A stretch of DNA of 64,000 bases from Ichthyophis bannanicus (taxonomy: Eukaryota > Chordata > Amphibia > Gymnophiona > Ichthyophiidae), in contig CM066033.1 of the NCBI GenBank assembly GCA_033557465.1, positions 584,318,438 through 584,382,437 of the forward strand, in the 5' to 3' direction. Below are positions 12,145-22,935 of this stretch, piece after piece (within the stretch, counting starts at the first letter, position 1; every line of letters starts with the position of its first letter). The translations under genes and the position numbers were made by a program. The notes beneath the pieces are model-generated. The model ran no database searches. It was not told where the DNA came from and saw only the letters and a program-made list of their open reading frames with translations.

Positions 12145-12180
12145 GGGGTATGTTTACTAAACTGCGGTAACGCTTTTTTA
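12145..12180 (+). repeat. Orphan family terminus GGGGTATGTTTACTAAAC
   Basis: The 18-bp terminus and about 15 further bases match the B-type ends of the E family. After that the sequence switches to an unrelated repeat at about 12180. No partner end is found before the next left terminus at 12837, so this is a truncated copy. Confidence 0.45.
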
Positions 12181-12189
12181 ATTAGAATT

Positions 12190-12540
12190 TCAATATGTAT
12201 TACAAAAAATAGAGCCCAATTTTCAGAGGCATTTACATAGGTAGCTGCCCTACTTACCCATGTAAATGCCATATCTGGGATTTTCAAAGGGCACCTATAA
12301 GGGTAGTGCCATTCGAAAATCCTGGATCAGTCCCTAACGCACCCAGTTAGCATTGGGGTATGTTAGGGCATTCTGGGACGGAAGGGGGAGAAGGAAAGGG
12401 CTAACTGGTTAGCAACAATTTTCAATGCTACCCACTTAGCCCTTTGCACCTTAAAGATAGGCGAGGTTTTTCCTTGCCTATCTTTCAGGCGCAGGGGCTA
12501 AGCGGGTAGCATCGAAAATCGGAGCTACCCAGCTAGCCCT
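12190..12540. repeat. MITE-like repeat with central hairpin
   Basis: AAAGATAGGC (about 12453) pairs with GCCTATCTTT (about 12476) across a short loop. Outer GGGCTAACTGGTTAGC / GGGGCTAAGCGGGTAGC motifs extend the fold. No coding capacity is seen. Confidence 0.4.
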
Positions 12541-12544
12541 TCCA

Positions 12545-12836
12545 GGTTGTGAGGCGAGACAACAAAAACAAAGGAAACAATTTGTGGAACATTCCAGAAA
12601 CAACTTACATAAAATATAGCCCACATCCCTGGGAGAAAACAGTCAAATCAGACAAAAAAGAAAATTTATCAAACCATAAATTAAGGAGAGAAAAGTTCTC
12701 CACCTTTTGCCCATTACCGATATACTACCTAACTCACTCGACAGAAGCTTGCCCCTCCTTTCCTGCTATTAAAGCCTTCAATTGTAAAAGATCAAGAAAC
12801 ACATACTTATTCCCTTGCAGTGATATCAGACATTTA
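12545..12836 (-). pseudogene. L1-type LINE ORF1, C-terminal part (split by E2)
   Basis: On the minus strand, the frame CLISLQGNKYVFLD ... LIAGKEGQAS ends in TGA at 12736-12734. It is the C-terminal domain end of an L1-type ORF1 protein. The frame continues logically from the fragment at 18192-19132, on the other side of E2, with the TTA duplication at the junction. Degenerate LINE sequence follows the stop down to about 12545. Confidence 0.6.
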
Positions 12837-13045
12837 GGGGTATGTTTACTAAACCGTCTTAACGTGCGCCCGGCGATAGTGTGCAGGCTGCCATAAAAGG
12901 AGTGGGCGTTTTAGTCTTAAAGTAGCAAAACGGGATTATCGTGCAATAGCGTGCGCTGCTGCGCACATTAACGGGCTAAGCACCGCTAAGCGCGTTAACG
13001 CGCGGCAATTTTAAGTAGGCACCCAGACATGCAAATGCAGAAACA

Positions 13046-13110
13046 GAGGTGTAATACAATGGTTAATACACTGACTAATGATACAGGGGTCATGAGTTCA
13101 ATCCCCCAGT
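13046..13110 (+). repeat. tRNA-like module in E2 A end
   Basis: Box A-like TAATACAATGG at 13052-13062 and box B-like GAGTTCAATCC at 13094-13104, followed by CCCAGTGTGCCTAATG as in the other copies. Confidence 0.55.
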
Positions 13111-13196
13111 GTGCCTAATGCATAAGGCAGGCTGAGGCATCAGCTTTGACATGTAAGTATTGTTTCTTGAGGCAGTTTATTTGTATTTTAATTATT

Positions 13197-13476
13197 GCTG
13201 CCAGCAAACACACCCTCACGTGCCGTAACCTAAGGTGCCGCATAAGGCACCCTATAAGGCACTCCATAGGGCACATAAAGTGCACTGTCCACCACTGCAC
13301 CCTATAATGTCCCCTATAGGGCACCCTATAAGGCGCTCCATAGGATACCTTATAAGGCACCTTATTTGGACGGCAACCATAAGGTGCCTCAGAAGGCACT
13401 TTATAGGGCGCCCTATAAAGCACCTTCTGAGGCACCTTATGGTTACAGTACGTTGAGGGTGTTTTTGCTGGCAGCA
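13197..13476. repeat. Hairpin with array of GGTGCC/TTATAAGGCACC palindromes
   Basis: The outer arms TGCTGCCAGCAAACACACCC and GGGTGTTTTTGCTGGCAGCA pair. Between them lie more than ten short palindromic units of the form AAGGTGCC ... GGCACCTTATA. Matching structures are at 29552-29808 in E4 and, shorter, at 51338-51454 in E6. Confidence 0.7.
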
Positions 13477-13521
13477 CTAATGTACATTAAAAATAGATAA
13501 TGCTTTGGACAGCACTATCAA

Positions 13522-13596
13522 ATAACCCCACTGTGGGTTTGAATACATGACCTCTGGCTCCACAGGCAGTGAAGTAACCAGTGGGCTACAGCTGCT
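13522..13596 (-). repeat. Type-3 tRNA-like module in E2
   Basis: On the minus strand, a box A-like TAGCCCACTGG is followed by GGTCATGTATTCAAACCC. Related copies are at 29462-29515, 29848-29925, 51097-51155 and 51498-51568. Confidence 0.4.
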
Positions 13597-14333
13597 AACA
13601 AGCCCCTGGCTGGCTGCAGAAGGACTGCATGTCACCACACAAACAGTCTGCTGTGATCACCAGGATAGGGTTAACCCACCCGTACTCATGATGCACTGCA
13701 CATGCAAATCAGCATTCTACAGATGAACACAAGATGGGGTATGCACCCCCACAGCACCTCGGCCTGGTAGGGGGAACTGACCATGTGTGTTACTGGCACA
13801 GAGTAGCTACACACCGTCACATTGTGCGGGTACGGTGCTCACCCTGAGGGTGAGATGGGGTGCCCATCACCAGGTCCACAGCACCTTCCGTAACAGAAAT
13901 AGGCCATACTGCAGGTCCCCAGCAGTGCTACTGTGTGAGATAGGTAGTTCCTGCAGACATGCTTTGGATACATCTCTATTTCTCAGTCAGGTTTAGCCTT
14001 TATGGACCCATAGGTGGATTATGTACCACCACCCAACCCACTCTCTGGGGCTGAGGGTAAGAAACAGGGTCTCCCACCAACACATCCACATTTTACCTCC
14101 CTGCAATGGCAGCAATAGAGGGGACCATCAACCACAGTCTTGCTGGGGAACAGACACCCTACAGGGCAGTCAATTCAGCTCTGTACACATCCATAAAGCA
14201 ATAGCAGACAGACATTAAGCCCAGAAATGCTCAGCTGCACCCCACCACTATCTGATATTCTCCTGCAGCAAGCCTCCAGCCACTGCACCCTGCAAGGTGT
14301 TCCAGCATGACACATACTAGCTGCAGACAGTCA

Positions 14334-15748
14334 TAAGAACATAAGAACATAAGATATGCCATACTGGGTCAGACCAAGGTCCATCAAGCCCAGTATTCTG
14401 TTTCCAACAGTGGCCAATGTAGGTCATATGTACCTAGCAGTTTCCCCAAGAGACACAAGTTCCACAATGCTTGTACTGGGTCAAGCATTGATATCTTCGG
14501 TCACTTCTTAATAATGGTTTATGGACCTTTCCTCCAGGAACTTGTCCAAACCTTTTTTAAACCCAGCTACACTAACAGCCTTTACTACATCCTCCGGTAA
14601 CAAATTCCAGAGTTTGATTACACGTTGAGTGAAAAAATATTTTCTTTTATTAGTCTTAAATAGTTTACCCTGTAGCTTCATTGCATGTCCCCTAGTCTTT
14701 CTATATTCTGATAACGTAAATAATCGATCAACGTTTACCCATTCCACTCCGTTCATTAATTTATAGACTTCTATCATATCTCCCCTCAGCCGTCTCTTTT
14801 CCAGGTTAAAGAGCCCTAACCTTTTTAGCCTTTCTTCATAGGAGTATCCTTCCATCCCCTTTACCATTTTGGTGGCTCTTCTCTGAACCTTTTCTAAAAT
14901 CGCTATATCCTTTTTAAGATACGGCGACCAGAATTGCACACAATATTCAAGGTGCGGTCTCACCATGGAACGATATAGAGGCATTATAATATCTTTTGTT
15001 TTATTTTCCATTCCTTTCCTTATGATACCTAGCATTCTATTTGCTCTCTTTGCCGCCGCTGCACACTGGGCCGAGGGTTTTAACATGGTATCCACAATGA
15101 CGCCTAAATCTTTTTCCTGGGTGGTGGTTCCTAATGTGGAACCTTGCATCGTGTAACCATAGTTTGGGTTGTTCTTCCCTAGGTGCATAACCTTGCACTT
15201 GTCCACATTAAATTTCATCTGCCATTTTGATTCCCAGTCTTCCAATTTATCAAGATCCTCTTGCAATGTTTCACAATCCTCTTGGGTTTTAACAACTTTA
15301 AATAGTTTTGTGTCATCTGCAAATTTGATAACCTCACTCGTTATTCCACTTTCCAGATCATTTATGAATATGTCAAAAAGCAGCGGACCCAGCACAGATC
15401 CCTGGGGTACACCACTATTCACCTTTCTCCATTGGGAAAATTGGCCATTTAACCCTACCCTCTGCTTTCTATCTTTTAACCAGTTCCTGATCCACAATAG
15501 TACACTGCCTCCTATCCCATGACTCTTTAGTTTTGCCAAAAGTCTCTGATGAGGGACCTTGTCAAAGGCTTTCTGAAAATCCAGATACACAATATCAACC
15601 GACTCACCTTTGTCCACCTGTTTATTCACTCCTTCAAAAAAACATAACAGATTAGTAAGACAAGATCTTCCTTGTCTAAAGCCATGTTGGCTGTCTCCCA
15701 TTAGGTTGTGACTATCTACATGCTGAGTAATTTTATTCTTTATTCTCT
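14334..15748 (-). mobile_element. CR1-group LINE, 5'-truncated, inserted in E2
   Basis: The 3' end lies at 14334, with ATAAGAACATAAGAACATAAG tail repeats followed by the CCATACTGGGTCAGACCAAGG block. The 5' limit at about 15748 is defined by comparison with the uninterrupted sibling sequence in E4 (about 28572-28610). A second short fragment of the same family is at 30789-30925. Confidence 0.8.
14508..15748 (-). CDS. CR1-type LINE reverse transcriptase, C-terminal part
   Basis: The frame is open from the truncation point to TAA/TAG at 14508 (397 codons from an internal Met at 15701, about 16 more upstream). It begins inside the RT domain: HGFRQGRSC, then VYLDFQKAFDKVPH, SGVPQGSVLGPLLF and the catalytic FADDT box. 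The thumb and C-terminal region with SMVRPHLEYCVQFWSP, QRRATKMV and EKRRLRGDMIEVYK is typical of CR1/L2-group LINEs. The endonuclease and ORF1 are missing because of 5' truncation, so the copy cannot move itself. The lack of stops suggests a recent insertion. CR1 against L2 is decided by the 3' tail, and I am fairly sure. Confidence 0.85.
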
Positions 15749-16542
15749 GCTAGCTAGTCTATAGTGCATGTTCCTGGAGAAGATGCATGCACCCAGAACT
15801 GGGATGTCAGCACACACACCAAGCAGATAAGTCAGTGATTGGGCCCCAAAAGAGAACCCATGAATATCACATGAAAAAAATATTATTGAGCACTATGGGG
15901 GAACCTAGCCATGCCGTGGTCACTGCTCAGTCAGGGTGAGAGTGCTCTCCCAGCAGGACATGCTGTGGCTACCCTATCTGTGCTGGTGGTTGTCAGGCAC
16001 TACAATGTCCCAGCCATTGCCCTACGCCCTGTGCAGATGCATCCTGGCCAGGCCATACTGGCAACAGTGCTGGCAGTGTGGGCTGTGGAGGGTGTTTGCA
16101 GCCACCACACACTGGATAGACAGACACACACTCCCACACCTATACCAGCATTGTACAACTATAAAGGTGTTTGATAGCCCTGGCCACCACACCCTGTCCA
16201 CAGTGCAGGCATGGCTATGGTACACAATACTGTTGGGGTCACTCCCCAGGGTGGTAAACACTGTCAGACACAAGACCCATAGCGCACTCTACAGACATCA
16301 GAAAGGTTGCCATGATGCAGCTCAATCAGAAACTTGTACTTCAGAATTGCTATCTGCCAGTAATCATAGCAACCTTTTGATAGCTGTGTACCGTATTCCT
16401 GGGTTTAGGGTGGCATTGCTAAGGTATGCAAGTGCTAGTATTGGGAGATGCACACAGGGCCCAATGTCCTGCCTCTCCAGGAGGCATTGGATAATGGAGC
16501 CTGTGGGTGCAAGTGTGTCTGCCCCTGTTTGCTGCTGCTTTA

Positions 16543-16745
16543 CGGCAGAGGTTCCCAACTCCAGTCCTGGTGTGCCAAACACTGTTCAGGTTTTCATGTT
16601 ATCCCTCATGAATATGCATGAGATAAATCTGCATACCTTGGGGGCGGCACATAGAAATGCAGCACAGGCATCTTTATTAGAGGCAGCATGGAGCCTGAAT
16701 GGTGTTTGGCCCTCCAGGACTGCATTTGGGAGACTCTGCTCTAGG
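16543..16745. repeat. hAT-MITE-like palindromic module in E2
   Basis: Arms of the type GAGGTTCCCAACTCCAGTCC and GGCCCTCCAGGACTGC enclose ATGAATATGCATGAGAT. The same module lies at the same relative place in E3, E4 and E6, so it was captured before the copies spread. Confidence 0.55.
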
Positions 16746-16892
16746 TAATGCACATGTTTATGGTGTCTGTGCTCTGTAGGGTAAAATGTAGGTGTTTTGG
16801 GCATGTCTACGTCATCTGCACTACAGGTTCTATTTGTATTAGCACGTTGTGGTAGTGGGTAAAATATGGGGGCTGGGTTGGCAGGAACCACA

Positions 16893-16957
16893 GTTGGGAC
16901 TTGAATTTGTGACCTCCTGCTTCTGAACACACTGGCTGTGTGCACTGCACCACCATG
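16893..16957 (-). repeat. Type-2 tRNA-like module in E2
   Basis: On the minus strand, GGTGGTGCAGTGCACACAGCC, then a box B-like ATTCAAGTCCC. It is the inverted counterpart of 27331-27394 in E4. Confidence 0.45.
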
Positions 16958-18049
16958 TTGCCACAGAGACAGAGCATTCCCTGGGGATACCATGACTGTT
17001 CATCAGACAGGGCCTGTCTGTTGCAGTGTATGGCACCCACCTACACAGGGCTAGGCCACGGTGTGCTCTGGGCAGCTGCCACTGCCCCCTCCACCACTAG
17101 TACCCCTCTGCCTCCCTGCTGACATGCCTGTCTGCTGGTGGTTCTGGTGGAGTGCAGTCTCAGGCCATCCATTGTGCGGGTAGGTGGCTGCCTATGGTGC
17201 AGGTTCTGGGGTAGGGGTGCCTGCATATCTGTCCATGCTTCCCCCCAGCACCGCCTGCCAATGTGCTGTGCCCTTGGGGGTATGGCAGTGCCAGGTCCCA
17301 CAGTACCTGCTGGGTACTATCCCCTGTGACACTGTGGGAAGCACACTCGTGCCCATGCTGGGCCCTCATCAGTTGCTGTCTGGCTGCTCTACTGTTTCAG
17401 CATTCCTATGGGCCACCTAGGCATCACCCTAGTCCGCACTGTGGGTCAGCTGCAGCACAGCATGTGCCGTCTGCAGCCCTCTGTGTCCCCTTTCCCAGCA
17501 TCTGTCCAGTTGCCCATTCCAACATGCCCGCCCTACTGTTGTGGAACATGTGCATGCCATAGGAAACCTGTCCAATGGAGAGGGAAATCCTGATCAGCGC
17601 TATTTCACTGTGGGATCATTCACCTTGTATGGGAATGGAGCGTAGACCCTTCCAAAATTCATATCCTTTTTTTTGGAGCTTTCTTGAGAGTGTTTTTCGA
17701 TGTTTTCCATTAATATCACTATTGCCCAGCGTGGTTATGTTTTTTTTATATTTTGTTGGGTTCATTTTCAGTGTTTATTTGCACTTTTGTTCCGTGTACA
17801 AGTACATGTATCACACTTATCACTTTTTTGAAGGTTTCCCTGATTTTGCTGTACATTGCTGACAGAAATGGTTTCTCTTCCCTTTAAATCAGCTCTAACG
17901 CCAGGGTTTCACTGGCGTTAGTTTTAAGCCTCAGATTTCACAGCGTTAGTGTGCAGAGAGCCTCTCCCCTCCCACTCTCCACCCATTGACCCCTTCTCTC
18001 CGCCCCTGGGGAGCCTTCCTCCGCCCTCCGGGAGCCTTTCTCTGCCTTC

Positions 18050-18170
18050 AGCGCTCGTTTGCGCTGCCACGCGTGTTATCGCGCGCTAAGGTACCTTATC
18101 ACGTGATAAAGCGCCATATTGCGCGATAAGGTACCTTATCGCGTGATAACATCACAGAGCGCACAATAAG
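18050..18170. repeat. B-end array of TTATCRCGYGATAA palindromes (E2)
   Basis: At least three 14-bp near-palindromes occur: TTATCGCGCGCTAA, TTATCACGTGATAA and TTATCGCGTGATAA, separated by GGTACC. Subterminal repeats of this kind often bind transposon proteins. That role is inferred. Confidence 0.6.
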
Positions 18171-18191
18171 ACGGTTTAGTAAACATACCCC

Positions 18192-19132
18192 TTAAATGGT
18201 TAACGAAGAAAAAAGGACGCTCTCTAGGGCCAAGACCCTAGGCTTCAGAGTCTAAAAATCCCTCCTGAGTTGTGTAGCCCTGGAGACATCCAGAAATAGC
18301 AAAACTCTGGCAGCATAAAAGGGAACATCTTTAGCTTTAAAGTAACTTTGTCCTGTTCAGAAATAAAATAAACTACTAAGATACGTTGTCCTGAGTTTCC
18401 TCAAGAAATTGAGTATGATTCAAATCAATAGGCAATTGTAATACATCAAACCCTCTGGAGAATTCCTCAGACAATCGCCTCCATTAAGGTAAATTCACTT
18501 AGACAGGTCAATAGAATCAGCATTAGATAAACATAACACCTCTTTAAAGTATTTACAAAGTAATATTTCACCAGCTAGTAATCTATGACGAGGAAAATTA
18601 AGAAATCGAATATTTTTTAACCTAAGCATGTTATCAAACAACTCCATCCTATGATACATTAGCAAACGATCCTCAACATTAGATGAATTTAAAGCCTGAA
18701 AGGAAGCAAACTGTGTTTGAATTTTAGAAACTATATTAGAAAGAACTTCCACCCGTTCTTTCACTACATCCATTCATGCCACCGTCTCTTGTGAAAAGTG
18801 GCACAGATTGGAGACTGTAGATACCAAAGTCCTTTCAGTACATGTAACAACTTTCCACACATCAGATAAAGAAACCTGAGATTCCATGTCCCCTTCCTCT
18901 TCTACTATTGGAGGAGACTGAATCACAGGCTTATACTCTACTTAAATAACTGAGAGGTGTTTTGTTCTAATGGTACTTCATTTGTGATAGTTGCAGGCGG
19001 TGTAAACATTGTCGGGTGAGGGGCTGGGGTGCAGTCCAGGAAGCTCGAAGATGCTCCAAAATGAGAAGATATGGAGGAAACAGTATCTGAAGCAGGAACT
19101 CTTATCTCCTTAGGGAGGAGATGCTTGTCCAT
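18192..19132 (-). pseudogene. L1-type LINE ORF1, N-terminal and middle part (split by E2)
   Basis: A start ATG at 19132 (MDKHLLPKEIRVPASDTV) opens the frame. A coiled-coil-like segment (VKERVEVLSNIVSKIQTQF, then VEDRLLMYHRMELFDNMLR) precedes LKNIRFLNFPR, which is the entry to the RRM-like domain of L1 ORF1 proteins. Stops at about 18938, 18780 and 18495 and later shifts break it. Near 18192 the frame reads into E2 and resumes at 12836. It is a nucleic-acid-binding protein of the LINE ribonucleoprotein in intact relatives. This copy is dead. Confidence 0.65.
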
Positions 19133-19269
19133 GGGCTACACACCACTCCAGATGCGGTGTCCAACTTCTTTTTCAGTTTCCTCATAAGCACCACAGGTCA
19201 GGAATGCTAACAAATGAACAGATGCTCCTTCGGTGTCAAACAGGCAGAAAAGGTAATGGCAAAAGGCAG

Positions 19270-19701
19270 ACTGATGCTTGGGTAAATAGGGAGAAGAATG
19301 GCAAATAGGAAAAAGGAGGTGATAGAGCCTCTGTATAAATCTCTGGTAAGAACTCATTTGAAGTATTATGTGCAGTTCTGGAGACCGCACCTTCAGAAAG
19401 ATATAAATAAGATGGAATCAGTGCAGCGTGTGGCTACTAAAATGGTCCATAGTCTACAGTATAAAGCATAAAATGACAGACAAGGAAGAAAAGTAGGAGA
19501 GGTGAGATATGATAGAAACATTTAAATACCTCTGTGGCATATATGCACAAGAGGTGGCCTCTTTTTTCAATTGAAATGAAGCTCTATAATGAGGGTAATA
19601 GGATAAAGGTACAAGGGGATAGAATCAGGAGTAATCTAAGGAAAGATTTCTTTATGGAAAAGGAGGTGGATGTGTGAAATAGCCTCCCAGTAGAAGACAA
19701 A
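19270..19701 (+). pseudogene. CR1/L2-type LINE RT C-terminus relic, split by E3
   Basis: The plus-strand frames show LYKSL-VRTHLKYYVQFWRPHLQKDI, QRVATKMVH and later IASQ, matching the thumb and C-terminal region of the intact CR1 copy at 14.5 kb. There are several stops and shifts. The line of sequence stops at the AAA before E3 and resumes after it at 22781. Confidence 0.65.
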
Positions 19702-20626
19702 GGGGTATGTTTACTAAACAACGCTAACGTCGCAGCGGCGATGTTATTGGGCGATAAGTGACGTTATCGCGCAATAATGTAACATTACCAGGCGATAACA
19801 TCACTTATCGCATGTTAACGTCTCCGGCGGCGTTAAGGTGCACAGAGGGTGGAGTAAGGCTCCCCAGAGGGTGTAGATAAGGGGTCAATTGCCGGAGAAT
19901 AGGCGGGGAGAGGCCCCAGGCACACTAACACTGTGAAATCAGGATCTGAAACTTAACTCCTGTGAAAACCTCGTGTTAGAGGCACATTTGTAGGAGAGAG
20001 AAACCATTTCAGTCAGCAATGTACAGCAAAGGCAGGGAGACCAAGAAAAGTGATAGCAGTGATACATGTGCAGCAACAGCATAGTGCCCAAGTACGAAAG
20101 GGCACTATGGTGAGGCTGTAAATGGGGTACAGGTGGCTGCAGGCAGGACATGCAGTGGGGCACAGGGTGGACTAGCTATATGCCCAGGTGACACATAGGA
20201 ATGTAGAAACGGAAATCCAGCAAGACAGCAACTGACCACGGGCAAACATGTCCACGAGTGTGTGTCCCACAGTGCCACAATGGACATCACCCAGCAAGTA
20301 CCCCAAAGGGCACATAACATTGGCAGGCGGTGCCAGGGGGAAGCGTGAATGTCTATGCAGGCACCCCTACCCCATATCACGCACCATAGGCAGCCAACTA
20401 CCAGCACACTGGATGGCCTGAGACTGCGCACCACCAGTATCACTGGCATAAGGCCATGTCAGCATGGTGGCGGAGAGGTGCTGGTGGTGGAGGGGGCAGT
20501 GGCATCTGCCCACAGCAGACCAAGGCCAAGCCCTGTTTAGGTGGGTGCGATGCACTGCAAAAGACAAGGTCTGTCTGACGAATAGTAATGGTATCCCCAG
20601 GGAATGACCTGTCTCTGTGGCAAATG

Positions 20627-20688
20627 TTTGGTGCAGTACACACAGTCAGTGTGTTCAGGGGCAGAAAATCACAGGTTCAAGTCCCAGC
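20627..20688 (+). repeat. Type-2 tRNA-like module in E3
   Basis: TTGGTGCAGTACACACAGTC followed by GGTTCAAGTCC, the same arrangement as the E2 and E4 copies. Confidence 0.45.
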
Positions 20689-20841
20689 TGTGGCTCCTGC
20701 AGACCATGTCCCTATATTTTACCCAGTACTAAACCATGGTAGTATAGAAGGAACCTTCATTGCAGATAAAATAAACATGCCATAAACGCCTATATTTTAC
20801 CCTACAGAGCACATACACCATAGATATGTGCAGTCCCTAGA

Positions 20842-21042
20842 GCAGAGGTTCCTAACTGCAGTCCTGGAGGGCCAAACAACATTCAGGTTTCATGCTGTCC
20901 CTAAGAAATATGCTTGAGATGCATTTGTATGCACCGCCCCCATTGTATGCAAATGTATCTCATGCATATTCATTAGGGACATCATGAAAACCTGAATCGT
21001 GTTGGGCCCACCAGGACCGGAGTTGGGAACCTCTGCCCGAGA
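20842..21042. repeat. hAT-MITE-like palindromic module in E3
   Basis: GAGGTTCCTAACTGCAGTCC pairs with GGACCGGAGTTGGGAACCTC across a core with two ATGCA-rich segments. Confidence 0.55.
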
Positions 21043-21811
21043 GCATAAGCCAACAGGGACAGAAACACCCACACCCACAGGCTCCACTATCCAAAGCCTC
21101 ATGGAAAGTCAGGCTGTTGGGCCCTGTGCATAGCAGCATCTACCAATATTAGCACCTGCATAGTGCCGTCATAAACATGGAAACACGTTCCACATATAAC
21201 AAAGGGTTGATATGATCAACATCAGATAACAGATCCTACATTAAACACAATTTGTTAACAGAGATTCATCATAGCAACCTTTTGATATTTATGGAGTGTG
21301 TTTCATATTTTGTTACTGACAGTGTTTACCACCTCAGAGAGTGACCCTAACAATATTGAGTTTCATAGCAATGCCTGCACTGTGCCCAGGACTGGTGTGG
21401 CAGCCAGGGCTGCCAACCACCTCTATCTTTGCACAATGCTGACATAGGTGTGGGAGTGTGTGTATGTCTACCCAGTGCTTTGTGGCTGCTTACACCGTAC
21501 TGAGCCCCCAATGCTTGCACTGTCTCCAGTGTTAGCCTGCCAATGTGCATAATGAGGAGCAAGGCATTGTGGGTATGGCCCGGACACAGCAGTCTGGGCA
21601 GGATGCATCTGCACAGGGCATAGGACAATGGCTGGGACATGGTAGTGTCATGCTGGGAGGTGACTCTCACCCTGACTGAGCAGTGACCATGGCATGGCTA
21701 GGTCCCCCCATAGTGCTAGACAGTGTGTTTTTTAAGCTATATCTGTGAGTTTCTTTTTCTGGGGCCCATTCACTGACATACTTGTTTGGTGTGTGTGCTC
21801 ATATCCCATGT

Positions 21812-22250
21812 TTTAATTTAATTTAATTTAATTTAATTAGTGAATTTTTATATACCGCACCTTCCATTGATCAGCTGCGGTTTACATGGAACAACAGTAA
21901 ACAAGACAATGTTGTTTTTATAGATAACAATGTGAACTACAAAGAAATTCAATCTTACAATTAACAGTTGTAAACTATATACAAGATTCCAGATTATAAC
22001 TATGTACAAGGTATGTATGTATTCAAAATCATCGGTTTGAGGTTTTATCTCTTATTCCAGGTCGGAGATAGGTTATGTCAGCTTGGTGGAACTATCCTTT
22101 TTCTTGTTGAATAGGTGAGTTCGACAAGGATCCGTAGTGTGTTGAGAATAAATGTGTTTTAAGTTTTTTCCTGAACTCCATGATTTGCTGTAAGGATCTT
22201 AATTCCGATGGAATGTTGTTCCAAATTGGAATGTTTTGGTGCGCACAGTT
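21812..22250 (-). repeat. LINE 3'-end fragment inserted in E3
   Basis: It begins with five (TTTAA)-type pentamers, then TATATACCGCACC, the reversed form of the GCGGTATATAAA block common to LINE tails. The interruption is visible because E4 has continuous sequence at the same place (about 28535-28565). Confidence 0.6.
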
Positions 22251-22780
22251 CCTCCAGGACCATGGACTATGTATTAGCTAGCTGACTGTCTGCAGTTAGC
22301 ATGTGTATGGCTGGCACCCCTTGCAGGGTGCAGCGGGTGGAGACTGACTGTGCCCTTGGCTGGTGAATGTCAGATAGTGGTGGGGGGGCATCTGAGCTTT
22401 TCCAGGCCTACTGCCTGTCTGCCAGTGCCTTATGTGATGCTTACTGAGCTGTATTGACTTCCCTATAGGGTGCGTATTCCCCAGCAGAACTGGGGTTGAT
22501 GGTCCCCTCTACTGCCACCATTCCAGAGATGTAGAATGTGGATCTGTTGGTAGATCCTGTCCCCCACCCTGAACCAGTGGGCTACATCTTTATAGCTTCT
22601 CCTACTGTGCTGGCATGAACTTAGGGTTAACGCGCATTAACGTGCCACGGCGCCCACTATCGCACGATACCGATTCCTTGCAACCTTCCCTCTGGAACAC
22701 CCACTACCTTATATGGCATTCTTCACATTAATGCTGCAACTAGCGCCGGTAAAATTAAGACGGTTTAGTAAACATACCCC

Positions 22781-22935
22781 AAATACTATATCTGAATTCA
22801 GGAAAGAATGGGAGAAACACAGATAATATCTAAGGGAGAAGAAAGGATTGTAGAACTTAGCATTTGGAATGGATGGGCAGACTGATTAGGCCATATGGTC
22901 CTTATCTGCCATCATTTTCTGTTTATATGTTTGGA
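22781..22935 (+). pseudogene. 3' part of the LINE split by E3
   Basis: ATCTGAATTCAGGAAAGAATGGG followed by the block ending in CTTATCTGCCATCATTTTCTG is the usual end of this LINE group. It continues 19270-19701, making the E3 insertion site reconstructable to the base. Confidence 0.6.

Larger units (their letters stand above)
12837..18191 (+). mobile_element. E2: PIF/Harbinger-like element, A end to B end
   Basis: It starts GGGGTATGTTTACTAAACCG and ends with its reverse complement, flanked by TTA at 12834-12836 and 18192-18194. In order it holds the A-type end with tRNA-like module, a palindromic hairpin array (13197-13476), a type-3 tRNA-like module, the conserved block 13.6-14.3 kb, an inserted CR1 LINE, the conserved block 15.75-16.3 kb, a hAT-MITE-like module, a type-2 tRNA-like module and the B-type end. 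E4 has the same blocks in inverted order. No transposase gene is present, so it is non-autonomous. Confidence 0.8.
19702..22780 (-). mobile_element. E3: PIF/Harbinger-like element, B end to A end
   Basis: Both termini are GGGGTATGTTTACTAAAC-type and AAA flanks both sides (19699-19701, 22781-22783). The B-end palindromes lie at 19735-19815, and the 120-bp block before the A end lacks the tRNA-like module. Homologous blocks to E2 occur in reverse order with deletions. A LINE 3' fragment is inserted at 21812-22250. No coding region. Confidence 0.8.

Noticed and set aside
15936..16748. 270-codon plus-strand frame in E2
   Set aside because: It crosses the conserved non-coding block and a MITE module. 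The homologous parts of E4 and E6 do not keep this frame.
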